A stretch of DNA of 64,000 nucleotides from Metridium senile (GCA_949775045.1 OX459105.1:11113398-11177397), one strand, 5' to 3'; counted from the first letter of the stretch, positions 23,451 to 37,549 are shown. Numbers and translations are program-made. Notes: generated by a model from the sequence alone, not told the origin.

Positions 23451-24069
23451 TTTTTTAACTTCATCTGTTTAGGTTTATACTTTGTCAACGTCGTTGTTTC
23501 TAATTTTTTGTTTTTAAAATTCCTGTTGTTTGTGTTGTTGCTTTTTGATTGCTCATTTCGCTTTCAATTGTGATAGAACACACATGCATATGGAGAAATA
23601 AAAAACACATATAAATCAATTAATTAATTAATCAAAATCATGTATAATTATTCCACGGGTTTCGTTGGTTATTTATTTGGAAACTAGATTCTTTTTGGAG
23701 CTTTTTTTCCTACTGTAGTATTTAAATTAGTTTTCTTGCTAAATTTCCACAAACGTATCGTATAATTTCTAGTACATGCCTAGTCTTAAATCTTCTACTA
23801 TGTTTTGATGTTTTTTTTTTTTTGCTTTTAAATTCTAATCTTCTCCCAAAACCTATAGAACATTTTTTTACAAAAAAAAAACAAATCATACGAGTGTTTC
23901 ATTTCTACAGTTTTTTTTCTTTAATCCTTTTTTTTTTCTTCAATCCTTTCACTGGCTTAATTTCTCCTAATATTTTTTATAACATATTACCTTTTTCACC
24001 GCAGTTTTTCTTATTTCTCTTTTGAATTATCTGAAACTCTACACCCGGTTTTTCTACAACCGCCATATG

Positions 24070-24470
24070 GTAACAAATTCAACCTTTTTTGAGTCACATA
24101 TTCTAACAAATCAAATGTTTTGAGTATTTTCTATAGCTTTCTTCATTCCATTTGCGATAGAACCTCGTATTTATGTTAGCAAATAATTAAACCTGGTTGA
24201 TTATTTTTACAGCTTTCTTCATTCCATTTGCGATATAACCTCGTATTTATGTTAGCAAATGAAAACCTGGTTGATTATTTTTACAGCTTTCTTCATTCCA
24301 TTTGCAGCAAACCTTCGTATTTATGCTAACAAATGAAAACCTTTTTCAATGTTTTCTACAGCTTTCTCCGTTCCATTTACGATAGCCCTCTTATTTATGC
24401 TAACAAATAAAACCTTTTTGAATCTCTTCCACTGTTTTTTTCATTCCATTTGCGATAGACTTCCGTTTAT
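24070..24470. repeat. Satellite array, about 78 bp units
   Basis: 'gctttcttcattccatttgc' with 'tcgtatttatgttagcaaat' recurs about five times. Confidence 0.9.
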
Positions 24471-25339
24471 AAATTGACCGGCCAATCATATTCAGTTTGT
24501 GTTCTTTGATATAGTGGTGTAGCATTCAGATCAAGAGCTGATGATTTGTGATAACACAAGAGCTAAGTTTCCCTTATCACGTTTTTAAAACATGATTGAC
24601 AATCGGTTTTCCATTCAAAGGAAATAGAAAAATGTCACTTGACAAAAATAGTTTGAATCACCAAATACACACCAAAAATTGTGTTCCGGAGTACCAGTAG
24701 CTTTGTAAAACTAGGAAATTCGTCGCTAAGGATACCTCAAATTGAAATATTGAGAAATTTAATTTCCCCTAAAATAACAGTATATATAGATTTGCACAAA
24801 AAAAACTAAATGATAATATAAAAATACAATAAGAAAAAAAATATTGAAAATGCTTTAAGTCTTGGATTTCAAGTTGTTAGTCTCTGTGCAAATTGTTTTG
24901 GAAAAAATATTTAAAAAATTCTAAGAATTTTACCTAAAAAAATATTGATTTAGATCATACATACACAACTATTAAATCTCCTCTACCAAAATGTGGGATT
25001 TCCGTCAATTGGAATATTGGGAATCCCTTGGTGTTCTACAAATTTATCCTTTTATCTTTTTTAAACGGTAACAATGGAATAAAAAAAACGAAGAATAGAA
25101 AAAAATTCGGCAAATAAGTCAACAACAAACATGAACAGTGTAATCCTCTTCCGAATATCAATTGCTTATTAGAATATTGTGTGTCTTGGGAAATCCTAAG
25201 TTAAAACCATAGCAAGTTCAAATTTTTTAAGAAAAGAATATAAAAACCATAAACTCAAAGAGCAAACATAAACATTTTTTACCGGAATATTTGAAGCTTT
25301 GTAAATCTAGTAAAATCAGCTTGTCAAGTTTTCATTTTC

Positions 25340-27228
25340 CCCCTGTTATTTTTGGATTCAACAAAGAAATGTTCACTGAATGATTCGAACCCAGACACAA
25401 AAACTTGTTTTTCATAATACTAAGAGTTTGCGATACGACGAAATTGTCTTTCTTTTCAGCCCAAGTTTAATATTATCATTATTTTTATTTCGATAGTTTT
25501 TCTAAAAAATTCTGCCGCCGATTGATTGCTCTTTTTATTAGCACTCGACTACCCAAACCGCATATTTATTGCGGCCATTTAGCATTTGGTCGCCAATTTT
25601 TTACATTAGTTTGTTAATTCCCTGCCGTTTGAAAGAATATATCTAATCGCAGAATAAAAAAACAGGATCCGAACGATTCAGGCAGGGATTCTGGAAACAT
25701 CTTTGACAAGACCGGTTGCAGGATATTAGCTAAATCAACGTGAAAAACCATGGAAATTTATTCCAACTCGGACATTCATACGCCGCAGGTCTTTGGATCT
25801 CGATTGAAATGATTTAAAAAGAATAATGCATAATTGGTGGACTACTTAGAAATTGAAAATTTGGAGTTGAGCAGGAGACGAGAAAGGAAGGCTTACTAAA
25901 CGCAAATGGGCAGCTTTTCGGAGATCAAGTTTTAAATCACAAAAACGACTTAAAGTTTTGTCGACGTTAAAAATAACTATGAATTTACATGTTTGGCGCT
26001 AAGAAAGTTCAGATCTCTGTCTGGCTGGTGTTAACGAAATTAAAAAAATGAATTTAAAACTATCGTTTGGAAATTATTTTTTTTTTAGATTTTGTCATGT
26101 TGTTTTGACATTTTAGATCTTGCAGCGAAGCCCGAGGCGAAGTGCCCTTTAAATAAACATCTTGGTCGAATACAAAGTCAAAATTCATTCAAAACAATGT
26201 TCAAACAACGCAGAAATTAAGCGCGTTTTAACAGTGTAAATTTGTTTGATTTGTGAAATGATGGTTGAATTGTCACAAGTACTTGTCATTCTATAGTACA
26301 CATGTGTTTTTGAAAAAAAGCTCAGAACTGACAATGAACGTTGAAGCCATGCATGAAAGACGGCGAGGAAAATTTCCTCCGCAAACAAAACACTCGTAGA
26401 TTCTTTGATGTTATTTATTCTACACAATGTAGTCTAATAAATGAATTATATACAAGTATACTTTGCTTGATAATCACTCCGAAAGTGATTCCTAAAATGC
26501 GCGTAAATACACTGACCAAATGGTCCAAAGCATTCATTCAAAGCATCAAGATGAGAGCTTTTATTTATATTTACAGTTCAATCCTTCAAGGATCTTGTTG
26601 ATATCATAATTTCTAACAATTTGAATAAAACAATCAAATTTTGTTCAAAAGAGTTTGCAATGGACAGTCGACTGTCATATTCTCAGCAATGGCCGAATGA
26701 CTAGGTTAAATCTGATTATAATTTACATGAATATATACATTTTTATTTGTAATCCTTAGATTTAAATTTAAACTGCGAACTATATATTTCGATAATCTCA
26801 TATAGAATATATATTTATAATAATATTTTGTTTGCTCATAAGATTTTTATATTTGAAATCGAATTTAGGGGTTGATATTATATATATATATGTATTTAGT
26901 ATTTTTAAAGTTACAAAGATTTCGAACAGCAGTTTCATATCGATCAACCCTTGTCGAATATTTCCATTCGATCAAACCAAAGATTCTGCTTAAAAGATTT
27001 TGGTTATATAAATTTCTAAATGGTGCTGCTGGCAGCCAAAATACGTACAACTGGTCCTGCTAATAAACTCCTTGTTTTTTTCGATTCATTACTCACGCCT
27101 CGAATTTCAGAGGGAGGTCTAAAAACATTTTTAGAGATGCAAATTTGTCGTTAATGAAGAGAAAACTCCAAAATAAATATTATTATGAATCGAAAGCAAA
27201 AAGAGATACATTCTGTCCTGGTTTGCGG
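25340..27228. other. Gene-free region 3' of nanos
   Basis: No repeat array and no supported gene. On the minus strand it is downstream of nanos and may include its 3' untranslated region. A minus-strand AATAAA lies at 26742-26747, but assignment is uncertain. Confidence 0.45.
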
Positions 27229-27891
27229 TTAAACTTTGGCCTGAAGCTTGCTCCCGTTCTTGTTCCGTGGACAATACTTGATGGTGTGGGATTCATTCCC
27301 CGACGCTTTACACAAAGGGCACGTATAAGCCCGTAAAATCGGACATGTCGTATTCCCTTCTGCATCTTTTAATACATGACTTGAATAAACTTTCTTTGTC
27401 TCGCCATTATTTCTGCAAAAAACGCACACGTTTGCGTTTCTGTTCTTCTTGTTCTCGCGGTTTTTGCGGTTTCTGGCCGCAGTGTTAATGTCAGTTCGTT
27501 TCAAACTCGATAAAGACCTGTTAGACAGAGCGCTCGACACAAGAGACGAGCCTACAGCTTTGGTAAATGCGCCGTCTGCTAGCTTCATTTCATACTCTGG
27601 GCAGCCTCCACTTGATCCCGAACTGGAAACAGAATCACGATCAGAGCCAACGCTGTCACCTCGCGTACGGTTATAGGTAAACTTGTAGAACTTTTCGTAG
27701 TCGTTGCCCTCTTCATCGCAAAGTGCAGTGTTTTGGACCAAATGGATAAGTCCAAAGTAGTCACGAAATAAATGAAATTCAGTGCAGTCAGTCCATCCAC
27801 TGTTCAACGCTTCAATACTGTTCTCTGACAATGATCCATTGCTTCCAAATATATCGCCGTTATAGAAAACGCTCAGCATTTCATCACCCAT
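27229..27891 (-). CDS. nanos: Nanos RNA-binding zinc-finger translational repressor
   Basis: A single-exon frame of 220 residues. The C-terminus carries the two Nanos-type CCHC zinc fingers with exact spacing: C156-x2-C159-x12-H172-x10-C183, then C191-x2-C194-x7-H202-x4-C207, including 'CVFCRNN', '[12 protein letters not shown]' and 'HTIKYCP'. Near the N-terminus, residues 39-52 '[14 protein letters not shown]' match the NOT1-interacting motif of vertebrate Nanos proteins, which recruits the CCR4-NOT deadenylase. The linker (about 75-150) is rich in Ser, Asp, Arg and Asn and probably disordered. In animals Nanos acts in the cytoplasm with Pumilio on target 3' UTRs and maintains germline or multipotent cells. 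A lack of introns is common for this gene. The zinc fingers run to within 13 residues of the end, as usual. Cnidarians often have two nanos paralogues and I cannot say which this is. Confidence 0.97.
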   Translation of the reverse strand: MGDEMLSVFYNGDIFGSNGSLSENSIEALNSGWTDCTEFHLFRDYFGLIHLVQNTALCDEEGNDYEKFYKFTYNRTRGDSVGSDRDSVSSSGSSGGCPEYEMKLADGAFTKAVGSSLVSSALSNRSLSSLKRTDINTAARNRKNRENKKNRNANVCVFCRNNGETKKVYSSHVLKDAEGNTTCPILRAYTCPLCKASGNESHTIKYCPRNKNGSKLQAKV

Positions 27892-30800
27892 GTTATTCCT
27901 GTGCCACTTTATGAATGCCGCAAAAATTTACCGGTTGAATAGCTTGTACCAGTTCAGCTCTGACTACTCAATGATATTTACCAGTAGTCAAACACGAGTT
28001 GGCTTTGCAATACTCAGTGCAGAAGTGTTGTTAATCACACACGATTGACGTTTCTAAATAATCCACAGGGATGTTACGAGCTGCTTTAAATGCGGGCACT
28101 CACCGAATCTCAATAGTGCACATTGAGATGGGCCTGAGTTATGGTCTCCTTATAGCAGCGGGCAGCTGTCTGAACCACTTTCCAAATGTCTTTGTCACTC
28201 AATGAATGGCTCATGAACACAATTCAAAAAAGACGCGTTAGGAAAGTATAAAAAAGCACGAATACACATGTGGCATTATTGTTTTTTTCAAATGGATTAA
28301 AGATACCGGCCAATCAGATCGCGCCGCTGTTGAGTGCTGTGACCAACTACAGCGTGTTTAGTCGGAGACAAATAAAGTTTTCCCCCTAAAGCATACACGA
28401 AATCCGTGCTCTCATTGGACAATTGTATTTTGGCTGTCAAAGTGAAACATGCTGGAAACGTTAATTATATCTTCGAATGATTTAGAGCGCTATTATAGAT
28501 TTGTGGGGACACAAACACAGCTCACCGAAGAACCAAAAAATACACACTCCCGACTGATCGTTCATTGTAAAACTACCTGCACTGCGAGCCGAAAAATCGA
28601 TGACCCAACTCATCGATATTGCTACGTTAAACCAAAATTGAGCACGCGAATATTTGGACATGATAAGCTTATAAAAGCAGGGATTGAAACAACATTATAG
28701 ATTTGCACACATTTGCTAAAACAAAATAACCAATATATATAGATCATTCATTAGTACTGAATAACATAATACCTCATTGTTCATTTTCGAATGTCTTTTA
28801 CTATGTGAACACTAAATAAAACTTGTTTTATCTTGTTATTATTTATGGGTTTGTTTTGCACTAAACGATTTTTTTTTCAACCAGGTTTTGGTGGACATAA
28901 TAAATAATTGCTATATGCACCAACTGAAATCCCCACTGCGTAACGACTGAATAGCCTTTCCGGCGAACGTCCACTTATTCCATATTTGAAGTCTCCAAGC
29001 TGAGAAATAAATAGGAATGACACAGGTGCCATTTATGCTAATAAACTTGCCGAACAATCAACTAGAACATTTAAGGGGAGGCGTCATCGTAAATGAACCT
29101 TAATTTCAAATGTTCATGAAAACGACATATAATCGAGTCAATTGAAAACTGCCTTGGATTCAGTCGACCCGGCTTATACCGTAAAAGAGGACTAATTTCC
29201 AAAATAGCAATCGCTAATTCGTACCAGTGTTTATCACGATTGGAGGGGATTCAGAACTAGTTTAGACTCTCATTAATAAAACTGCTTGCACACTAAGGAT
29301 TTTGATTCTTTGTGGGGCCATTGTGTGTATTTATAATCAGCAGAGTTTTATCAATTCTTCCCTCTATTACGGATACTGAATTCATAATAAACATCTGAGT
29401 CTCTGCCTCATTTCCGCCGAAAAAACTGAGAAGGCAACAACCAAACTGTGACAGTTGCAAACGACTAGGAACTGATTTTAACTGATTCATTTATTACAAG
29501 GAAACTTTATTTAATTGATAAATCATGACGCACAAACTATAAGGAACAATATGGGCAATTGAGCTTGATTTTTAGTCACTCCTTTGAGCAAGATTTTCCG
29601 AAATTAATTGTTCTAATGGAAAGACAATTTATCATTTATATCATAAACACAAAACCTTTTTTGAAAAAGTTTTTTTTGTCAACAAGTAGTTTTGATTGTA
29701 TCTTTTAGCAAGATTTTCAGAAATTATACTACCTATACGAAAACCAACTATAAATAAAGAAGTTATCAACAAATTGTTTAAAGAAGCATGTTTAATTTTG
29801 GCTAAAAAAAGAGCGTAAATTTTAGGAATTATTCTTGAATCAAAGAAATTAAAAACCAATTGCACAAAAACAAAAACAAATTGCTTATACTCAACAACTT
29901 CAGATTTGAGTCACCCAGTATATTGAACTATAAATGGACTTTATTTTGCAAAACTGTGCTCCATTTCTAAAAATATCATTGTACACAAATTAAAAAACTT
30001 GAAAGAATGGTCTATTCATCGAAAAACTCTCTTGAGTTTGGCCACCCTCGACTTTAAAAGGACCATTTAAGTTTAATTTATGAGGTGATTTTTTGAAGTA
30101 TATCAGAACTCAATGATCAGTGCAGAAATAGGTGCCATTACTCGCCATAATACTCTTACTTCGTGCAAGGAGTAACGGTAAAAGAGATCGGAAAACCCTT
30201 TAGATGTACAAGGCTTTTTGGATCCGTCAGTCAATGTCATTCCCAACGGACGGCTTGGGTCATATTTGGGGAAACAAACATGACAATAGTGAAGTTCTTT
30301 ATTTGAACATAGAAGTACAGTTCATACTGATAGCAGTTGAAAGTGGCGTTGTAGTGATTACAAACTTTTGATGGACAAAATTAATCGAACATTCAAAATG
30401 AGGCAGTTCGTTTGAACTCATATCACGAAGTAAGAAAAATCAGATGGCTGTTCAGTTTTTACAAAAAAAATCAAAGTTTCGTAATCTGACATATTGAAGC
30501 TTTGGAAAAATAGTTTGAATCAAAATAGGTAAATTGGAGTGAAAATAAAATGAGTTTGAATGAATTAGGGCCTTTTTATCATCAATTCGGAAAAAAACTC
30601 AGCTGCATGTGTAGATCAAAACCAATCAATGTAACTATACCCGGTAAGGACCCAGTAAAATGCTTTTATAGATCGTATGACAAGTTTATATCTATTAACG
30701 CTTGAAACTTTGATCGTTCGTTTGGAGTAAAATATAGATCTAGTAAAAAAGAATTTGTTTTTATTACAACTAAAAATATGAATAAAATAGAGTTTTTTTC

Positions 30801-32500
30801 AAAATTGGTAAATATGTTTCTTTGAGCTAAAAATATCCGAGCAATTCTTTGAGCAAAAAACAAAAACAAAGAAAAAACAACTTCAAGTCAAAATGCTCGC
30901 ATAATTTCTCTTGAACGGGGCTATACTGGACTTAAAAGGCGAACTATATATGCCCTTTGCTGGTGATTACATTTACTAAAGCCAAACGGTTATAATAAAT
31001 CAAAAATTATCGAAAAAACTTGTCTTTTACGGTAGTGGACTTATCGTACCCAACGATCACAAGTTCCGGCTACAAAACACTTAGATAAAACAATTGTTTT
31101 CAAAATGGAAAAAACCCTCTGTAAATTCAAGGTATCGGTGCATTTAAACACACACACACTACATGATAAACAACACATTTATATCTGCGTAGCCGAAAGT
31201 GAAAGAAAAAAAGGCAGCCAGTTTAGTATTTATAGTAGTTTCATATTCAGCCGAAATGAATACTAATTTTCACCGAGACAATAGTCTTTTCAGCGAAATA
31301 TTGCGATCAAGTTTTAACCCTTTGTCTGTATTACGGGTAAGATTTCAATCAGTTGAAAAGAAATAATGACAGATACGAACACTGCTTTTAAACCACCGGT
31401 CAGTCAATCGATTGTAATATCATTTCAATTTTTATTGAAGTCACGCTTTAAGTCACGCAACAATAGTTTCGCGTTTAATTTAGTGTCACGCTCTATCAAA
31501 AACATCTGTCGCTCGAGTTGTATATTCACTTCCAGTAAAGTTACACGAAATAGAAGAGCTGAGTGATTAAAATAAAGAAAATAAGTTTCAAAAGATAAAA
31601 GCAGTGTTCTATATATATGTGTAGATTAGCGGTGATATTTCACCTGTAATATTGGAACTGAGACTGACAGCAATAGTAATGTCTGAAAAATGCCTGTTTT
31701 TATTTATTTTTTTGTTCTTTGTAGTTGACGTTTTCAGTATGTTGTTTAATTTAATATATTAAATGTCTCATTATTCAATTAAATGTACAAAGATGAATAA
31801 CAAAAAATCAAAAAAATTAGATGACAAAAAAATTAAAACGGAACGTTATACTGTAACACTTTGTCATATATTCATTTTCAATTTTATAAAAGTTAGCCTA
31901 GCACAGAATTATTGAAAATAAAATTAAAGGAAAGGAAAAGAAAAAAAATTATACCTAAAAGAAAAAGGAAATCCAGAATATAACAATTGCTTAAAGGAAA
32001 AATTAATCATTATAATAAAAAAAGACAATTGTAAAAGTTGTTTGAAGTTAAAATAATTGTTTGATTTTTTTACTCAATTGCCAAGTCAACACAACTCTAT
32101 GTTAACCTAAACAGGATCTTTCAATCCAAACTTTGACCCATAAATTATTCTCGACTCATTGAGACAATTGCAGAACACTAAACACAGACCACAAGCAGCA
32201 AGATTGATAATAACAAACTGAGAACTTATCTTAATTATTACATTTTTTTAAGAATGCAAAAACAGTCCCTACTTAAACGCGAAAACTCCGAGAAAATGAG
32301 TGAGGCTTGGGCCGAGAGAGAATGAGGAGAGGAGTGACGTCATTCTTTCGCGATCGGTCAAACATTCACTGTTTCCTTGGCGTCTTCGCCTAAAAGTAGG
32401 GAATGTTTTTCATGCAGTTTAAGATTTCTTTTAATCTTGACCTCTAGTTTCCAAGAAACTGAATGGCAAACTATTCCTTATTCTTATGCTCTGTTTTGTT
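27892..32500. other. Gene-poor AT-rich region 5' of nanos
   Basis: 4.6 kb without supported genes. Small frames (60-83 residues) lack domains and codon-like structure. Weak internal similarity exists at 29585 and 29705 ('agcaagattttc.gaaatta'). The nanos promoter is presumably near 27900-28450. Confidence 0.45.
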
Positions 32501-32508
32501 CAATGCTA

Positions 32509-32611
32509 CCCTGCGAGCAGAGGTTCCTTTCTCTTACCTAGAACGACGAGAAAAGAAACTTGCTTTCCTCGTCGTTCCAGGTAAGAGAGAAAGAAATCTC
32601 TGCTCGCAGGG
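32509..32611. mobile_element. Hairpin MITE, 103 bp, TA duplication
   Basis: The arms CCCTGCGAGCAGAG, 'tctcttacct' and 'gaacgacgag' pair with their inverses around a loop of about 17 bases. TA flanks both sides (32507-32508 and 32612-32613). The 60-residue frame at 32463-32645 spans it and is not a gene. Confidence 0.9.
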
Positions 32612-33410
32612 TAGTACTATCAAGAAATATTCAAAATGTTTTTAAAATAATTTTTTCTTTTCATTTTTATAACTGGTCTATGAATTCCAAGAAAAAAAAC
32701 ATTGCAGTTAGTGTATACTTAACATAAATACATTATTTTCTCAATTTTACAAGAACTATAAAATGTCCAATTCATATTAACTCTCTTTTTATAACTTATA
32801 ATTAATAAAAATTAGTAATGAAAAATTACTGACTAATATTGTCTTAATATAATAACAGTGAGCACGCACATGTACGAGCCCTGAACACTCTACCCTTTTT
32901 AAGAAAATTCTACTGCTTCAAACCCCTAAAAATGAAAAATTGATTTCAAATAATTGTTCGTGATAAATCTTACTTCTAATCTATCAGTTCGCTCAAGGTT
33001 ACGAAAGGAACGGAAAAAAACCCTAAAGTGTTCACTTTTGGAGTGTCCTCACTGTAAATTGCTTTAAAACCGGCAATTGCAACATGAAAGCCCTAAATGC
33101 GCAACCGATCGATTATAGGTCATGTGATCAGCCGAGGTGCCGTTTAGCAGTAAAGATTGTATTCCTACGACAGCGCTATAACCACATCCTAACTTATTAA
33201 AAGAACATTTTAGCAGTTTCAATTTCATTTTACTGTTTTGCATTGTTGCCAAGAGGTAGTAGAGGTGTGCAATGTTCTTGCAGCTAATTACAGCAACAAA
33301 AATAGCCAGAAACAATTAAAAGAAAATTAAAAGAACAGGAGAGAAGAGAGTAAGAAAAAAATCAAAATAATATGAACCGAAGCAAAGAGAAAGAAAAGAA
33401 AATAGATGAA

Positions 33411-33481
33411 AAGGAAAGGAAAGGAAAGGAAAGGAAAGGAAAGGAAAGGAAAGGAAAGGAAAGGAAAGGAAAGGAAAGGAA
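33411..33481. repeat. (AAGGA)n microsatellite
   Basis: About 14 units. Frames on both strands (Lys/Glu/Arg-rich or Phe/Leu/Ser-rich) are translations of it and of the flanking purine-rich tract. Confidence 0.98.
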
Positions 33482-35340
33482 TAGAAAAGATAAAGGAATA
33501 AAAAAGGAAAACAAAACGAAAACAAAACGAAAACAAAACGAAAACATAAGGAAAACAAAGAAATCTTTGCTATTCTAAACAGTATATATTCTCCTGTATC
33601 TTAATGGCTCGTTTTAACATCATTATCAAAAAGGCGGATGGAAGAAAACATATCACGTATTCCGCCCATGGTCAATTCAACTACTATTTATTCGTTTTTA
33701 CTTGACCATGTGAGTTGCTAAGTAAAACAAGCTTAATAGATAAACAATTGCATAGATATCTCAAGCTTGAAGAGTGTGTTATGGTTAGGCATATATATAA
33801 ACAACGTCTTGAAAATGAAAATAGATTTCTTATTGATAAAAATTCGTTAAAGCTAACAAATTAATTAGAAAAAATAAATGCAAGAAATCAGATATGGAGT
33901 ATAACTAAGAAGGGAAGAAAAACACCAGCTACTGAAGGAAAAATATCTCATTTGTCTTCACTCGTCTCTGGAAAATGTCAGTATTATTTAATTTTTAGAA
34001 AACTTTGTATCATTCTATTCGCATTTGCAATGCAATTGCTAAGAAAAAGAAAATAGAAGAAAACGAAAAATATAACTGAAATAAATAGATTAAAAGAGAG
34101 TGAAAGAGGATGGGAAGGAAGAAAATAGAATGAAATAAACTCAAGAGAGAAAAATGAAACAAAAAAGAATGAAACAAAAACAGAAATGAAACGAAATATA
34201 GGAAAAGAAAGGAAGAAAGAAATGAAGTACTGCCCATTGATGTCTGGACGCTTTTTGGAGCTTTTCTAATTCAACTACTTCAATTGCTTAATTTATCGTT
34301 ACGATCATCACCATAACATTATTTATAAACGCGGTGCAAATAAATATATCTATCTACAAAGGGTGTATCACGATAAGAAATACTGACAAGAAACAATAAA
34401 CATTTCTGCTAAAAAAATTCACTAGATACCCTAACCCCTAAGGCTTGCAAATTTCCTGACTTCAAACTACGATAAATTTAAAAACGTTGGAGTAAACAAG
34501 AGAGTCGTTATTTTAATATCAACTTGAGAAGTTAAGTTTACCATCGGACATGACGTCACACCACTCGATAGGGGAATTGCAAAGATTAAAGAGAATGTGA
34601 TGAACAAACGGAAGACTGACAACAACTATAGAAGGACACTAACCACAAATTAAAGAAGAAAAAAAACGTTTTTAGTCGACTATAATACTAATATTGATTT
34701 TTGGGTTTATAATAATTATATGTTAAATAAAGGCTCACAAAATCTTGCGACAAGAAAAACAATCCATGTGTAGCGAAAAAACCCGTTTTTTTAAAGATTT
34801 TAGTATAAAATTGATATTCTTTTGTTCAGAACAATATGTTAATAAAGGTTTCAAAATAACAAAACTACAAAAACAGTAACAAAAATACAATTCATTATTT
34901 GTTTAGCAATAATATATGATCTTTTACTATGCTACATTTTTGTTAATAATTGACAGGAACGTTTATAATTTACACCCATTAAACAATTTGTTCAGCAAGT
35001 TTACAAAGGTTGATTAACGCTTTTAATTCGTTCATTCATCCCCAAATTGTGTATCCGGCCACGTTGGTAAATTACAGAATTATACAAAACAGTTAGTAGC
35101 AAAATTGTTACGTTATGTGTAATTTAGGCCTTACTAAATGTTGGAAAGTATTTAGCTTAGACTTTCTCAAAATTATTATTATTAATAAAAAAAAATGAAT
35201 AATTAAAATAAATAAATGGTATCCCCTAAGCAGGGATTACACGAACTGAGAAAGTAGGCTTAGTTTTACAAGAGACATGGGGAGGACTTAACGAAGATAT
35301 ATATGGAGACGCACATTTGCAGCCATGAAAGTGGTTAGTA
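33482..35340. other. No gene recognised; purine-rich tract
   Basis: AT-rich sequence, with a purine-rich stretch at about 34040-34225 that gives spurious Phe/Leu-rich minus-strand frames. Confidence 0.45.
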
Positions 35341-35379
35341 AATTAATACCTCCGAGACCAGACTGTTGTGTGTCTTGCA

Positions 35380-36520
35380 AGATATTTGCTTTTCTTTATG
35401 GTTAAATTGTTGATCTTGATACTAATCATGTAAAAAAGAGACCAAAAACAGATACTTGGGGAACGCCATCCGATATGTACTGAGATAGTAGCCGCGTTTA
35501 TAAGCTCTGAATTTAATAGATCCTGCTGAATACCAAAAGATATTGCTATTGTCGTGCTTGCAGCTATTTTCAATTTTACTACAAATCACTAAGAAACAGA
35601 TCCCTAAGGAACACCTTAACTATATTTATTCAAATTAACAGTCGCATAGTAAATAAAAGGCCTTGATTAATATCTTTGATATATCACATGCAATTGTCGT
35701 AGCATGCTCTACTGTTAATACACAGACTAATATTGATAGCCATTAAATCAAAAATAATCCTCAGTAGAAGACTACCAACTGGTCTTTAGGAACACCAAGT
35801 CACGCTTTTTCAAATTGCAGCTGCATTAAAGTGTTGTTTTAAGTTCTTGATGAAATATTGTTGAAATAGCTTATGTTTTTCGTAACATTTCAAAGCTATC
35901 TCAAGTCAACTGAAACGATAAAAACCTTGATCAAAATTGAACCCAAAGTGGGCGAACATCAATTTAAATTCTTAAGGGTTTTCAAAACAACTTTATGTCA
36001 GAAACACACAATCACAACTGTATTTAAACGCTCTTTGAAAAAAATCTCGATCAATATTATTAAGATCACCACTTCCCATGCGTAAAGCTATATTTATTAT
36101 ACCAAAAACAGAACATAGCAATAAAACAATAAGTGGCCCTACGAGATCCCGAGGAAAATCTTTAATACTATCAGTCCTAAAATGCAGCCGCCATTTAATG
36201 TTTTTTTTTTTTTTTAAGTGTTGCACAATATTTTTAAGATCATATCAGGATGTCATGGCTTAAGCTATTTTTATGGCAAAAGAATATATAAAGATGTTTA
36301 TATCAGTTTAACAAAAATAGGGCCAAAACCAAATCCTTGAGGAACGCCTAAATGATATATATCACTTCTTAATTGCAATATCTTTCTTATGCTTAGGAAA
36401 GTATTGTTGAATATTGTTGAGATCATACGCTACACTATAGTTAAAATTTAGCGAAAGGTGGGCCAAAAAGAGATCCCTGAGGGACACCTTTTACGATAAC
36501 ATATGATAACTCCCTTTTCA
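35380..36520 (-). repeat. Degenerate tandem array of LINE reverse-transcriptase fragments
   Basis: Read on the minus strand, the reverse-transcriptase word G-V-P-Q-G-S-x-L-G-P or a decayed version recurs near plus coordinates 35457, 35605, 35785, 35950 (weak), 36150, 36337 and 36478, at spacings of 141-200 bp. Clear examples are 'QYISDGVPQVSVFGL' (about 35450-35495), 'GVPQGFGFGPIFVKL' (about 36310-36350) and 'KGVPQGSLFGPPFAKF' (about 36450-36497). The first continues, after a frameshift, as 'FYMISIKINNLTIKKSK', like the 'LLFLIYINDL' region of non-LTR retrotransposons. All copies carry stops or frameshifts and none can be functional. Whether this is a satellite born from one RT fragment or several decayed insertions is not settled. 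Confidence 0.65.
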
Positions 36521-37549
36521 AGACAAATCCTAATTATTTGTGCTTATTTAGATAAATAAAACTGGAAAATGACTTGAAAGGTGGCTCAATTGTAGGATTA
36601 GTGCTCGATATAGAAAACCTTTTAAGTGTCACACTTGATGAGTCCCCTGATTGGACAAACAGCATGACAGCTGTATTGGACTACGAGGCGAATTAAAATA
36701 AGACAAAAAGACGCTAAACGCGTTGTCAATTAACATTTTGTTTTGTTAAATAGAACCGTTGGATAATTTTTCTTGTTGCGTTTGTTTAACGGCTGAAACA
36801 CAAGACAGAATATATTTATTTGGCGATCCAGGTTTTGATAAAATCTTAAAGCCCACACATATACATATATATGCATGAAATATATCTCTAGAAATATGCT
36901 AAGAGCTATTTGTGAAATAAGCATTGACTAAGACGCAGATTTATTTAAATCTTTTCCGAAGAGACTCAAAGAAACGAGAGAAATTCACAATTAATTACTA
37001 GTTTCTAATACATTTTAATCCGTGAGTTGAGAGTCTTAACATCATATGCATTGTAGTAATTGTACGTAAACGAGGAAAATGTACATGAGATTAAAATTGA
37101 AACAATTGAAGGGAATTGAAATGAAAAGATTTAAACGAACGGCAGCATTTTGCTTAATTATCATGGGAAAAACCCTGAATGACCAGCGAAAATGGATTAT
37201 AGTGAACAAAAGATTATATTGTAAACATTTAGAGATATATAAATGATAAGTGTGAATGGAAGTGCTTTCTTTTTAACTCTAATTACCTTGGAAAAGGAAA
37301 TGCAGTCTTTGCAATTGAATAAAGTAAAGTATGAACGTAAAGCAAAATCTAGAACAGATTCAGTAAATATATTAGTCGTTTGTTGAGGTATTATAAATGA
37401 AAATAAAGAATAACGTCTTCTTTTTAACACTTTATCGTAAGGAATAATGAAGAATAGCATACAAATCCCAAAAAACCTTTGAAAACCAAAGTTAATTGTT
37501 TAAAATCGTTAAGTGAAATGTCATTTTTAACGTTGAAATAGGAAACGGA

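Noticed and set aside
27145..27676. Plus-strand frames overlapping nanos
   Set aside because: They are shadows of the well-supported minus-strand nanos frame.
28449..28700. 83-residue frame upstream of nanos
   Set aside because: No recognisable domain or homologue and no sign of splicing; it could be chance.
33316..33578. Lys/Glu-rich plus-strand and Phe/Leu-rich minus-strand frames
   Set aside because: Both strands and several frames are open because the sequence is (AAGGA)n and purine-rich.
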